From: Sinisalibacter lacisalsi
GTDB lineage: Bacteria; Pseudomonadota; Alphaproteobacteria; Rhodobacterales; Rhodobacteraceae
Reading direction: 5' to 3'
Length of the DNA: 64,000 bases
Assembly (NCBI RefSeq): GCF_014640115.1
Contig: NZ_BMGI01000001.1
Span: 456,501 to 520,500, forward strand
Below the pieces are notes generated by a model. It made no database searches. It was not told the DNA's origin and saw nothing but the letters and a program-made list of their open reading frames with translations. Numbering within the stretch: position 1 is the stretch's first letter; the number at the start of each line of letters is the position of its first letter. The translations under genes and the position numbers were made by a program. This document shows positions 27,516 through 36,462 of this stretch, one piece after another.

Positions 27516-27661
27516 CAACGCAGGCGCAACAGGCCGACACCGTGCCACGCCACCGGGCGGAAGACCTACTCGGCGGATGTGGCGAGGCGCGGATCGTGCT
27601 CGGCGATCAGGTCTATACCCTGCGCGTCACCCGCGCGGGAAAGCTCATCCTGACGAAATGA
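27512..27661 (+). CDS. hemP: Hemin uptake protein HemP
   Basis: The 49-residue product ends ARIVLGDQVYTLRVTRAGKL followed by ILTK. This is the characteristic HemP/HmuP C-terminus (I-x-H/L-G-x-x-Y-x-L-R-x-T-R-x-G-K-L-I-L-T-K). HemP proteins are small iron-regulated factors in heme uptake and can act as activators. No independent ribosome site is clear, so translation probably depends on coupling to the 52-aa ORF. The imelysin gene follows after 32 bases. TonB/Hmu transport genes are not in the window. Confidence 0.88.
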   Translation: MTTQAQQADTVPRHRAEDLLGGCGEARIVLGDQVYTLRVTRAGKLILTK

Positions 27662-27693
27662 AGCAAACCAAACACTCAATACGAGGACAGGAT

Positions 27694-28956
27694 ATGAAGT
27701 ATAGCACCCTGGCAACCAGCGCGCTTGCGCTCACGCTCGCGGCCGGCGCGGCCAAGGCCGAAACCAGCGCCGCGGCCGTGCTCGAAACCTATGCCAATAT
27801 CGCCGAGGCGGGCTATGCCGACAGCCTGATCACCGCGCGCGCGCTGTCGGATGCCGTCGATGCCCTGATCGCCGCGCCTTCGGAGCAAACGCTGGCCGCC
27901 GCGCGCGCCGCCTGGATCGCCGCCCGGGTGCCCTACCAGCAGACCGAGGTTTACCGTTTCGGCAACCCGATCGTGGACGACTGGGAGGGCAAGGTGAATG
28001 CCTGGCCGCTCGACGAAGGGCTGATCGACTACGTGGCCGGCGACTACGTGGTTTCCGACGAGAACGAGTTCGCCGCGCTCAACATCATCGCCAACACCGC
28101 CTTCACCATCGCCGGCGAAGAGGTGGATGCCAGCGAGATCACGCCCGGACTGCTCGAGAGCCTGCACGAGCTTGACGGTATCGAAGCGAACGTGGCGACG
28201 GGCTACCACGCGATCGAATTCCTGCTCTGGGGGCAGGATCTCAACGGCACCGGCTCCGGTGCGGGCGACCGGCCCCACACCGATTTCGCCGGGGGCGACG
28301 CCTGCACCGGCGGCAACTGCGGCCGGCGCGCGGCCTACCTGCGCGCGGCCACCGATCTGCTGATCGCCGACCTGGAGGAAATGGAGGCGAACTGGGCCGC
28401 GGGTGGCGCGGCGCGCGAGGCGGCCATGGCCGACGAGGCGGCGGGGCTCAGCGCCATGCTCACCGGCATGGGCAGCCTGTCCTACGGCGAACTTGCCGGC
28501 GAGCGGATGCGGCTTGGCCTGATGCTGGGCGATCCCGAGGAAGAGCACGATTGCTTTTCCGACAACACCCACTGGTCGCATTACTACGACGGGCTCGGCA
28601 TCCAGAACGTCTACCATGGACGCTACACCCGGATCGACGGCAGCGTGGTCGAGGGCGCGTCGCTGGCCGAGCTGATGGCGCAGTCCGACCCGGCGCTCGA
28701 TGCCGACATGCAAGCAAGGCTCGACGCCACCATGGTCGCGCTCGGTGAAATCTCGGACGCTGCCGAGGGCGGCCTTGCCTATGACCAGATGCTCGCGATG
28801 GGCAATGCCGAGGGCGAGGCGCTGATCATGGGCGGGGTCAACGCGCTGATCGACCAGACCCGCGCGATCGAGCGGATCGTCGCCGCGCTCGACCTTGGCG
28901 GGATCGCGCTCGAAGGCTCCAACAGCCTCGACAACCCCGGGGCCGTGTTCGAGTAG
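27694..28956 (+). CDS. Imelysin family (EfeM/IrpA-like) periplasmic iron protein
   Basis: The 420-residue protein has a Sec signal peptide (MKYSTLATSALALTLAAGAAKA, cleavage after residue 22). The imelysin hallmark GxHxxE appears as GYHAIE at residues 170-175. Imelysin/IrpA proteins are iron-regulated and thought to bind metal in the periplasm. Despite the M75 peptidase label, peptidase activity is doubtful. AGGACAGG precedes the ATG. It is followed by a di-heme oxidoreductase (14-base gap), a second imelysin and DUF1513, a recurrent periplasmic iron cassette. Confidence 0.93.
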   Translation: MKYSTLATSALALTLAAGAAKAETSAAAVLETYANIAEAGYADSLITARALSDAVDALIAAPSEQTLAAARAAWIAARVPYQQTEVYRFGNPIVDDWEGKVNAWPLDEGLIDYVAGDYVVSDENEFAALNIIANTAFTIAGEEVDASEITPGLLESLHELDGIEANVATGYHAIEFLLWGQDLNGTGSGAGDRPHTDFAGGDACTGGNCGRRAAYLRAATDLLIADLEEMEANWAAGGAAREAAMADEAAGLSAMLTGMGSLSYGELAGERMRLGLMLGDPEEEHDCFSDNTHWSHYYDGLGIQNVYHGRYTRIDGSVVEGASLAELMAQSDPALDADMQARLDATMVALGEISDAAEGGLAYDQMLAMGNAEGEALIMGGVNALIDQTRAIERIVAALDLGGIALEGSNSLDNPGAVFE

Positions 28957-28970
28957 GGGGGGCCGGTCCG

Positions 28971-30482
28971 ATGCGCCACGCGGCGATCCTGATCGCGGGG
29001 CTGGTGCTTGGCGCTGGCCCCGTTCTGGCCTTCGAAGCGCCAGACGCGGTTGCGGCCCTTCCGCGCACACCCGCCGAGGCGGCGCGGGTTGCAGCGGTGA
29101 CGGCATCGCCGGAGGAATTCGCCGTCGCCGAAACCTACGAGGCCAGGAGCGGCGGCGCCGGCAGCGTGGCTGACGCAGGAGCCGGGGCGTTTTCCCACGC
29201 CAACGCCGCCCTGCCGGAAGCCCTGCGGCTCGATTTCGAACTGGGCCGGGCGATGTTCGAAAAGCTCTGGGTGTCGGCCCCGGCCTCGACGAAAGCCTCC
29301 GACGGGCTCGGGCCACTCTACAACGCGCGTTCCTGCGCGGCCTGTCACGTCAACGATGGCCGTGGCCGTCCACCTTCCGGGCCGGACGACAAACCGCTCG
29401 CCCTCACGCTGCACCTCGCCGTGCCGGCGGAGCCGATGGCCGCGATGTCAGGCGTCCACGGCTGGCAGCCTACCGCGCCCGACCCGCGTTACGGCGCGCA
29501 GCTTCAAACCTTCGCGACCGCCGGGTTGACCGCCGAAGGGCGGCTTCGTGTGACCTGGGACGCGCAGGAGGTGCGCCTGGCCGACGGCAAAACGCACTCC
29601 TTGCGCAAGCCGGTCATCGCGGTCGACGACCTCGCGCATGGGCCGTTCACGCCCGAAATCATGACATCGCCCCGGATCGCGCCGCCGATGATCGGGCTGG
29701 GGCTGCTGGAAGCGATCCCGGCGGCCGATATTCTCGCGCGCGAAGACCCCGACGACGCCGATGGCGATGGCATCTCGGGGCGGGCCAACATTGTTTGGTC
29801 GCCCGCGCATGGCGACCCGATTCTGGGCCGGTTCGGGCTGAAGGCGGGCAGCGCCACCGTGGCGCACCAGTCGGCCAAGGCCTTCGCCAACGACATCGGG
29901 GTTTCCTCGCCCGCGTTCCCCGCGCCCTCGGGCGATTGCACCCCGGCGCAAACGCTGTGCCGCACCGCGCCGCATGGCGACACTGACGCGCGCGGCGACG
30001 AGATCGACGCCGAGGGGCTGGCGATCACGGTGCTCTATGCCGCCAACCTCGCCGTGCCGGCCCGCAGAGACGTGAACGATCCCGAGGTGCTGCGCGGCAA
30101 GGCGTTGTTCCACGGCGCGGGCTGCGCCGGCTGCCACACGCCCAAGCACGTCACCCATCGCGTCGAGGACGCGCCGCACAGGAGTTTCCAGTTGATCTGG
30201 CCCTATACCGACCTGCTGCTCCATGACATGGGGCCGGGCCTCGCTGACGGTTTCACCGAAGGGCGGGCCACCGGGCAGGAGTGGCGCACGCCGCCGCTCT
30301 GGGGGATCGGGTTGACAGCGGCGGTGTCGGGCGAGACAAGTTTTCTGCACGATGGGCGGGCGCGAAGCCTTCTCGAAGCGATCCTGTGGCATGGCGGCGA
30401 AGCGCAAGCCGCACGCGATGCCGTGGCCGCGATGGAGAAGGCCGACCGCGAGGCCCTGATCCGGTTTCTGGAGAGTCTCTGA
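28971..30482 (+). CDS. Di-heme oxidoreductase (thiol oxidoreductase-like), periplasmic
   Basis: The 503-residue protein has a signal peptide (residues 1-20). Two c-type heme sites are present, CAACH at 122-126 and CAGCH in the C-terminal half (GAGCAGCHTPKHV). The domain matches the DHOR/DUF1111 family of cytochrome-c-peroxidase-like proteins. In this operon a redox role on periplasmic iron bound by the imelysins is plausible but unproven. The stop shares a base with the next start (TGATG). Confidence 0.9.
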   Translation: MRHAAILIAGLVLGAGPVLAFEAPDAVAALPRTPAEAARVAAVTASPEEFAVAETYEARSGGAGSVADAGAGAFSHANAALPEALRLDFELGRAMFEKLWVSAPASTKASDGLGPLYNARSCAACHVNDGRGRPPSGPDDKPLALTLHLAVPAEPMAAMSGVHGWQPTAPDPRYGAQLQTFATAGLTAEGRLRVTWDAQEVRLADGKTHSLRKPVIAVDDLAHGPFTPEIMTSPRIAPPMIGLGLLEAIPAADILAREDPDDADGDGISGRANIVWSPAHGDPILGRFGLKAGSATVAHQSAKAFANDIGVSSPAFPAPSGDCTPAQTLCRTAPHGDTDARGDEIDAEGLAITVLYAANLAVPARRDVNDPEVLRGKALFHGAGCAGCHTPKHVTHRVEDAPHRSFQLIWPYTDLLLHDMGPGLADGFTEGRATGQEWRTPPLWGIGLTAAVSGETSFLHDGRARSLLEAILWHGGEAQAARDAVAAMEKADREALIRFLESL

Positions 30483-31474
30483 TGCGCCTTGCCATTGCCT
30501 TCGCGCTCACCGTCGCCCAGGCCCTGGCCGGGCCTGCGCAGGCCGGGGTGAACGAGGCGCTCGACGATCACATCCTGCCGGGGTTCGAAAGATTTGCCGG
30601 CGCCAGCGCTGATCTTGACGCCGCCGCGCGGGCCGATTGCACCGCTCCGGCCCTTGCTGTCCCCTTCCACGCCGCCTTCGACGCCTGGCTCGCGGTCGGC
30701 GATCTGCGCCTCGGACCGTCGGAAACCGGCGCGCTCGCGATCGCCTTCTGGCCAGATACCCGTGGCTTCACCGAAAAAACACTGACGGGCCTGATCCAGC
30801 AGGAAAACCCCATCGCCAACGACCCGGAAGCCTTCGCAGACCTTTCGATTGCCGGGCGGGGATTGTTCGCGATCGAAATGCTGATGTTCGATCCCGACTT
30901 TGCGGACTACGGGCCCGAAAGCTATGGCTGCGCGCTGGTCCGGGCGCTGACCGCCGATCTCGCGCGTCAGGCCGCGGCGCTCGAACGCGGTTGGGCGGAG
31001 AGCTTCGCTGCCGTTCTGCGTTCGGCCGGAGCCGCCGACAACGCGCGGTTTCTGAGTGAAGAAGAGGCGGTGCGGGCGATCTACACCCAGATCCTCGCGG
31101 GCCTTCAGTTCACCATCGGTTCGCGCATCGGGCGGCCGATGGGCAGTTTCGAGCGGCCCCGCCCGGCCCGCGCCGAGGCGCGGCGCTCGGGCCGGTCGCT
31201 CACCAATGTGCTCGGCGCGACCGAGGCTTCCGTGATGCTGGCCGAGGCGCTCGCGGATTGGCCCCTGCCCGAAACCCGGGCGGCGCTCGCAAGGGTGCGG
31301 GATACCGCGGCCGCGATCGAAGACCCGGCCTTCGCCGACGTGGATGATCCCGCCGCGCGGTTCCGGCTCGAGGTGCTGCAGCAAGCTGTTGCCGCGATGG
31401 CTTCATCCATCGAAACCGAGATCGGCGCGCGCCTCGGGCTTTCGGCCGGGTTCAACGCACAGGACGGGGATTGA
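30482..31474 (+). CDS. Second imelysin family protein, degenerate motif
   Basis: The 330-residue protein has a signal peptide (residues 1-21, ending AQA). It aligns in architecture with imelysins (FHAAFDAWLAVGDLRLGPSE), but the GxHxxE position reads GLFAIE (residues 127-132), so the metal-ligand-like His is replaced by Phe. The start is set by the TGATG overlap with the di-heme gene. The lost His suggests a structural or partner role to the first imelysin. Confidence 0.88.
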   Translation: MRLAIAFALTVAQALAGPAQAGVNEALDDHILPGFERFAGASADLDAAARADCTAPALAVPFHAAFDAWLAVGDLRLGPSETGALAIAFWPDTRGFTEKTLTGLIQQENPIANDPEAFADLSIAGRGLFAIEMLMFDPDFADYGPESYGCALVRALTADLARQAAALERGWAESFAAVLRSAGAADNARFLSEEEAVRAIYTQILAGLQFTIGSRIGRPMGSFERPRPARAEARRSGRSLTNVLGATEASVMLAEALADWPLPETRAALARVRDTAAAIEDPAFADVDDPAARFRLEVLQQAVAAMASSIETEIGARLGLSAGFNAQDGD

Positions 31475-31475
31475 C

Positions 31476-32546
31476 GTGACCACCCGCCGCAACTTCCTCG
31501 CCAGCCTCGTCGCCGTCACCGCGAGCCCCCGGCTCGGCTGGGCGGCGGTGGGCAGCCCCGCCTACATCGCCGCCGCGCAATTGCCCGACGGCGTGCATGT
31601 TCTGGTCGGGCTCGACCTCGCGGGCGCCGAGACGTTCCGGGTGCCTCTGCCTGCGCGGGGGCACGCCGGGGCCGCCCATCCGGCGCAGGCGGAAGCGGTG
31701 GTTTTCGCGCGGCGGCCCGGGTATTTCGCCCTCGTGATCGACGCGGGCACCGGGCGTGTGCTGCATGAGCTGATGCCGCCGAAGGGACACCAGTTCAACG
31801 GCCACGGTGTCTACATCGACGGCGGTGCCACGCTTGTCACTGTCGAGCAGATGGCGGAAGGATCGGCGGGCCGGATCGGGCTTTGGGATGTCGCCTCGGG
31901 CTATACCCGGATCGACGGCTTCGCCACGCACGGGATCGGCCCGCACGATGTGAGACTGATGCCCGACGGGCGCACGCTGGTGGTGGCCAATGGCGGGATC
32001 GAGACCGACCCGACCGACCGCACCAAGCTCAACCTAGACACCATGTGCCCGAACCTCGCCTATCTTGGTGCAGGAGGCGATCTGCTGGAAAAGGTCGAGC
32101 TGGACCAGGAACTTGCACAGAACTCGATCCGCCATCTCGCGGTCGCGTCCGACGGGCGGGTGGGTTTCGCGATGCAGTGGGAAGGTGAACCCGGGATGGG
32201 ATGGCCGTTGCTCGGGTTGCACCGCCGGGGTGAGCGGCCGGTGCTGGCCGAAGCGCCGCTGGCGGATGAACTGGCGATGAAGGGCTACGCCGGATCGGTG
32301 GCGTTCTCGGCGGACGAAAGCGAGATTGCCATCACCTCGCCGCGCGGTGGGCGGCTCAACCGCTTCGCACCGGATGGGCGATTCGTGGCCGCCGAGGCGC
32401 GGGAAGACGTTTGCGGGATTGCGCCGCACCCGGACGGCTTTATCGCCTCGGACGGGTTGGGCGGGCTCATCGCGCTGGGCTGCGAGGGCGCCCGTCCGCT
32501 GGCCCGGCACGAATGCGCATGGGACAATCACATCGTCCCGCTCTGA
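31476..32546 (+). CDS. DUF1513 beta-propeller-like protein, Tat-exported
   Basis: The 356-residue protein begins MTTRRNFLASLVAVTASPRL, a twin-arginine signal (RRNFL), so it is probably folded before export to the periplasm. The rest shows repeated beta strands as in seven-bladed propellers (GHQFNGHGVYIDGGATLVTV; THGIGPHDVRLMPDGRTLVV). The start is GTG, one base after the imelysin stop, with GGGG ahead. DUF1513 regularly ends imelysin/di-heme operons; its function is unknown. Confidence 0.88.
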   Translation: MTTRRNFLASLVAVTASPRLGWAAVGSPAYIAAAQLPDGVHVLVGLDLAGAETFRVPLPARGHAGAAHPAQAEAVVFARRPGYFALVIDAGTGRVLHELMPPKGHQFNGHGVYIDGGATLVTVEQMAEGSAGRIGLWDVASGYTRIDGFATHGIGPHDVRLMPDGRTLVVANGGIETDPTDRTKLNLDTMCPNLAYLGAGGDLLEKVELDQELAQNSIRHLAVASDGRVGFAMQWEGEPGMGWPLLGLHRRGERPVLAEAPLADELAMKGYAGSVAFSADESEIAITSPRGGRLNRFAPDGRFVAAEAREDVCGIAPHPDGFIASDGLGGLIALGCEGARPLARHECAWDNHIVPL

Positions 32547-32565
32547 GAGGGGCCGGCTGCCGGCG

Positions 32566-32784
32566 TCAGTCGGCGGGCGCGTTCATCCGCTTGGCCGCCT
32601 CGATCACCAGCGGATCGAGCCCCGCGCCATCCGCGGCGATGAAGTCGAGAAGCTGGCGGCGCATGCGCGGCTCCCAGAAGTCGCTCAGATGTGCCGCGAC
32701 CCTGTCGGCGGCCTCATCTCCGGGCTGCGACTTGAAGAAGGTGGCGATCTGGTTGGCCATGTGAACCATCTTGTCAGGCGACAT
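32566..32784 (-). CDS. fdsD: NAD-dependent formate dehydrogenase delta subunit
   Basis: The 72-residue protein opens MSPDKMVHMANQIATFFKSQ and has the short helical pattern of FdsD. The ATG at 32782-32784 has GGAG six bases ahead; the ATG two codons earlier touches that site, so it is not used. It overlaps the fdhD end by 11 bases and closes the fds operon. FdsD is a small subunit of the soluble Mo formate dehydrogenase with a stabilising or maturation role. Confidence 0.9.
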   Translation of the reverse strand: MSPDKMVHMANQIATFFKSQPGDEAADRVAAHLSDFWEPRMRRQLLDFIAADGAGLDPLVIEAAKRMNAPAD

Positions 32785-33589
32785 GCGCATCTCCGGTGTC
32801 GATCCGTTCGGGGTGGGAATAGAGGTCGAAGGCACCCGCCCGGGCGAACGCGGCCAGCGTGATCCCCGCGCCTTCGGCGAGCCGGAGCGCATGGGCCGTG
32901 GGCGCGGAAGCGGCGACGATCACAGGGCACCCGGCCATGGCGGTTTTCTGCACCATCTCCACGGAAACCCGGCTGGTGAGCACGAAGGCCCCGGTGGTGG
33001 CGTCTTCGCCGGCGAGGGCCAGCGCGCCGATCAGCTTGTCGAGCGCGTTGTGGCGGCCAACATCCTCGCGGGCGAAGACCACGCCAACGCCCGGGCGCAG
33101 GAAGCCTGCGGCGTGAACAGCGCGGGTCTGGTCATGGAGCGGCTGGTGGCCCTTGAGCGCATCGGTGGCGGCGGCGATCTCGGACCGGGTCAGCCCGAGC
33201 GCGGGTGCGCCCACGTGGGGCAGATCGCGCACGGCTTCGTCAAGCGAGTCGATCCCGCAAAGCCCGCAACCCACCGCGCCGGTCATATGCCGGCGCCGTG
33301 CCGCAAGAGCTTCGGCGCGCGTGTCGGTCAGCCAGAACCGCGTCTCGATCCCCTTGGGGTGCGTCACCACCTCGAAGCTCTCGATCTCGTCGAGGCTCGA
33401 AATCGCGCCTTCGGTGAGCGCGAAGCCATGGGCGAAATCGCCGATATCAGCCGGCGTGCACATCATCACCGCGAGCGTCGTGCCGTTGAAGCTGACCGCC
33501 ACGGGCACCTCCTCGGGCAACGTGCGGGTCACCCCGCGCGCTCCGTCGCGCCCCACGGCGAGGCCGGGAAGGCTGCGGGCCGGTTTCAT
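32774..33589 (-). CDS. fdhD: Formate dehydrogenase accessory sulfurtransferase FdhD
   Basis: The 271-residue protein transfers sulfur from a cysteine desulfurase to the Mo cofactor of formate dehydrogenase. The CGLCG motif with the reactive cysteines is at residues 108-112. The basic-acidic core TFVLTSRVS-type segment (GAFVLTSRVSVEMVQKTAMA) and DVGRHNALDKLIG are typical. The start overlaps the fdsA stop (33586-33589). It is cotranscribed with the enzyme it matures. Confidence 0.96.
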   Translation of the reverse strand: MKPARSLPGLAVGRDGARGVTRTLPEEVPVAVSFNGTTLAVMMCTPADIGDFAHGFALTEGAISSLDEIESFEVVTHPKGIETRFWLTDTRAEALAARRRHMTGAVGCGLCGIDSLDEAVRDLPHVGAPALGLTRSEIAAATDALKGHQPLHDQTRAVHAAGFLRPGVGVVFAREDVGRHNALDKLIGALALAGEDATTGAFVLTSRVSVEMVQKTAMAGCPVIVAASAPTAHALRLAEGAGITLAAFARAGAFDLYSHPERIDTGDAHVA

Positions 33590-36462
33590 TCCGCGGCCTC
33601 GATCCGGCGCGAGCGGGCGGCAAGTTCGTTGTAGTGCTCCTGCCAGTCGGTCGGGCCGTTCGACGGCATCACCTGCACGGCCGTCACCTTGTATTCCGGG
33701 CAGTTCGTGGCCCAGTCGGAATAATCGGTGGTGACCACGTTGGCCTGCGTGTCGGGGTGGTGGAAGGTGGTGTAGACCACGCCGGGGCTGACGCGCTCGG
33801 TGATCCTCGCCCGCAAGGCGGTTTCGCCGGAACGGCTCGCGAGCTTGACCCAGTCGCCGTCCTTCACGCCGCGTTGCTCGGCGTCGTGCGGGTGGATTTC
33901 GAGCATATCCTCGTCGTGCCAGACGTTGTTGTCGGTGCGCCGGGTCTGGGCGCCGACGTTATACTGGCTGAGAATGCGCCCGGTGGTGAGCAGGAGCGGG
34001 AAGCGCGGGCCGGTCTTTTCATCCGTCGCCACGTATTCGGTGACGATGAAGCGCCCCTTGCCCCGCATGAACTCATCCACATGCATCAGCGGCGTGCCTT
34101 CGGGATGCGCCTCGTTGCAGGGCCACTGCACCGATCCCTTCTCGGTGATCAGGTCATAGGTGACGCCCGCGAAGCTCGGGGTGGTCGCCGCGATCTCGGC
34201 CATGATCTCGCGCGGATGGCTGTAGGTCCAGTTCGCCCCCATCGCATTGGCGAGGGCCTGCGTGACCTCCCAGTCGGCGTAGCCGTTGAGCGGTTTCATC
34301 ACCTCGCGCACCATGTTGATCCGGCGCTCGGCGTTGGTGAAGGTGCCGTCCTTTTCGAGGAAGGTGGAACCGGGCAGGAACACGTGGGCGTAGTTCGCGG
34401 TTTCGTTCAAGAACAGGTCATGCACGATCACGCATTCCATCGCGGCGAGGCCGGCCGCCACGTGCCGGGTGTCGGGATCGGATTGCAGGATGTCTTCGCC
34501 CTGCACGTAGAGGCCCTTGAAGGTGCCATCCACCGCGGCATCGAGCATGTTGGGGATGCGCAGCCCGGGCTCGGGGTCGATCTCCACGCCCCAGGCGCGT
34601 TCGAACACTTCGCGCACATCGGCGTTCTTCACGTGCCTGTAGCCCGGCAGCTCGTGCGGGAAGCTGCCCATGTCGCAGGAGCCCTGCACGTTGTTCTGGC
34701 CGCGCAGCGGGTTCACCCCAACGCCGGGGCGGCCGATGTTGCCGGTGAGCATGGCGAGGTTGGCGATGCCCATCACGGTGGTCGAGCCCTGGCTGTGCTC
34801 GGTCACGCCGAGGCCGTAGTAGATCGCGCCGTTGCCGCCGGTGGCGAAGGTGCGTGCCGCGGCGCGCAGTGCCTCGGCGGGCACGCCGGTGAGCGCCTCG
34901 GTGGCCTCGGGGCTGTGGCGCGGATCAGCAACGAACTCGGCGTATTCCGCGTATTCGTTCCAGTCGCAGCGATCGCGGATGAAGGCCTCGTCGGCCAGCC
35001 CCTCGGTGACGATCACGTGCGCCATCGCGGTGATGACCGCGACGTTGGTGCCGGGCTTGAGCGGGAGGTGATGCGCCGCTTCGACGTGGCTCGACTTCAC
35101 GAGGTCGATCCGGCGCGGGTCGATCACGATGAGTTTCGCGCCTTCGCGCAGCCGCTTCTTCAGCCGCGAGCCGAAGACGGGGTGGGCGTCGGTCGGGTTG
35201 GCGCCCATCACGATCACCACGTCGGTATGCTCGACAGAGTCAAAATCCTGCGTGCCGGCAGAGGTGCCGAAGGTCTGGCCAAGCCCGTAGCCGGTGGGCG
35301 AGTGGCAGACGCGGGCGCAGGTGTCGGTGTTGTTGTTGAGGAACACCGCGCGGGCGAGCTTCTGGACGAGGAAGGTTTCCTCGTTGGTGCAGCGGCTCGA
35401 CGTGATCACGCCAAGCGAACGGCGGCCATGTTTCTCCTGGATGCCCTTGAGGCGGGCGGCGGCGAAGCCCAGCGCCTCGTCCCAGCTCACCTCGCGCCAG
35501 GGCTGGTCGATGCTGTCGCGGATCATCGGGTTCAGGATCCGGTCCTGGTGGTGGGCATAGCCCCAGGCGAAACGGCCCTTCACGCAGGAATGGCCCCGGT
35601 TCGCCTTGCCGTGCTTCCACGGCACCATGCGCACGAGTTCGTCGCCGTTGAGTTCGGCCTTGAACGAGCAGCCCACGCCGCAATAGGCGCAGGTGGTCAC
35701 CACCGAGCGGCTCGGCGTGCCCAGTTCGATCACCGATTTTTCCTGCAGGGTGCCGGTCGGGCAGGCCTGCACGCAGGCGCCGCAGCTTACGCAATCGGAG
35801 GTGAGGAAATCGTCATCTGCCGCGCCGGGCGAAACTCGGCTGTCGAAGCCCCGGCCCTCGATAGTGAGTGCGAAGGTGCCTTGAACCTCCTCGCAGGCGC
35901 GCACGCAGCGCGAGCAGACGATGCACTTGGAGGGATCGTAGGCGAAATAGGGGTTGGACGTGTCTTTCGCGATGTAGCGCGGGTTTTCCTCGCCGTTCTG
36001 GCGCACCTCGAAATGGTTCTCGCCCGCCGCATAGCGCACGTCCCGCAGGCCCACGGCACCGGCCATGTCCTGCAATTCGCAATCGCCGTTGGCCGCACAG
36101 GTGAGGCAATCGAGCGGGTGGTCGGAGATGTAGAGCTCCATCACGCCGCGGCGGATCTTCTGCACCTTCTTCGACTGGGTGCGCACGACCATGCCCTCTG
36201 TCACCGGCGTGGTGCATGAGGAGGGCGTGCCGCGCCGCCCCTCGATCTCGACCACACAGAGGCGGCAGGAACCGAAGGCCTCGAGCGAATCCGTGGCGCA
36301 GAGCTTGGGCACCTGGATGCCCGCCTCGCTCGCCGCGCGCATCACGCTGGTGCCCTCGGGCACCGTCACCTCGAAACCGTCGATCGTCAGCGTCACTGGC
36401 GCGCCGGTTTTCGCGGGCGTGCCCATGTCGGTGTCGTTCCAGGGGATGATGAAATCTTTCAT
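33586..36462 (-). CDS. fdsA: NAD-dependent formate dehydrogenase alpha subunit (Mo-bis-MGD)
   Basis: The 958-residue catalytic subunit oxidises formate to CO2. Features in order are: a [2Fe-2S] ferredoxin domain (Cys55, 66, 69, 83), a His/Cys3 [4Fe-4S] site (HPLDCLTC to Cys128), two [4Fe-4S] sites (Cys180-190 and 224-234), the N-terminal [4Fe-4S] of the Mo domain (CAYCGVGC to Cys293), and the Mo-ligand Cys386 in RVCHSPTG. Cys386 has the same number as in Rhodobacter capsulatus FdsA. GGAG lies eight bases before the ATG, which overlaps the fdsB stop. The enzyme is cytoplasmic and works with FdsBG. Confidence 0.97.
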   Translation of the reverse strand: MKDFIIPWNDTDMGTPAKTGAPVTLTIDGFEVTVPEGTSVMRAASEAGIQVPKLCATDSLEAFGSCRLCVVEIEGRRGTPSSCTTPVTEGMVVRTQSKKVQKIRRGVMELYISDHPLDCLTCAANGDCELQDMAGAVGLRDVRYAAGENHFEVRQNGEENPRYIAKDTSNPYFAYDPSKCIVCSRCVRACEEVQGTFALTIEGRGFDSRVSPGAADDDFLTSDCVSCGACVQACPTGTLQEKSVIELGTPSRSVVTTCAYCGVGCSFKAELNGDELVRMVPWKHGKANRGHSCVKGRFAWGYAHHQDRILNPMIRDSIDQPWREVSWDEALGFAAARLKGIQEKHGRRSLGVITSSRCTNEETFLVQKLARAVFLNNNTDTCARVCHSPTGYGLGQTFGTSAGTQDFDSVEHTDVVIVMGANPTDAHPVFGSRLKKRLREGAKLIVIDPRRIDLVKSSHVEAAHHLPLKPGTNVAVITAMAHVIVTEGLADEAFIRDRCDWNEYAEYAEFVADPRHSPEATEALTGVPAEALRAAARTFATGGNGAIYYGLGVTEHSQGSTTVMGIANLAMLTGNIGRPGVGVNPLRGQNNVQGSCDMGSFPHELPGYRHVKNADVREVFERAWGVEIDPEPGLRIPNMLDAAVDGTFKGLYVQGEDILQSDPDTRHVAAGLAAMECVIVHDLFLNETANYAHVFLPGSTFLEKDGTFTNAERRINMVREVMKPLNGYADWEVTQALANAMGANWTYSHPREIMAEIAATTPSFAGVTYDLITEKGSVQWPCNEAHPEGTPLMHVDEFMRGKGRFIVTEYVATDEKTGPRFPLLLTTGRILSQYNVGAQTRRTDNNVWHDEDMLEIHPHDAEQRGVKDGDWVKLASRSGETALRARITERVSPGVVYTTFHHPDTQANVVTTDYSDWATNCPEYKVTAVQVMPSNGPTDWQEHYNELAARSRRIEAAE

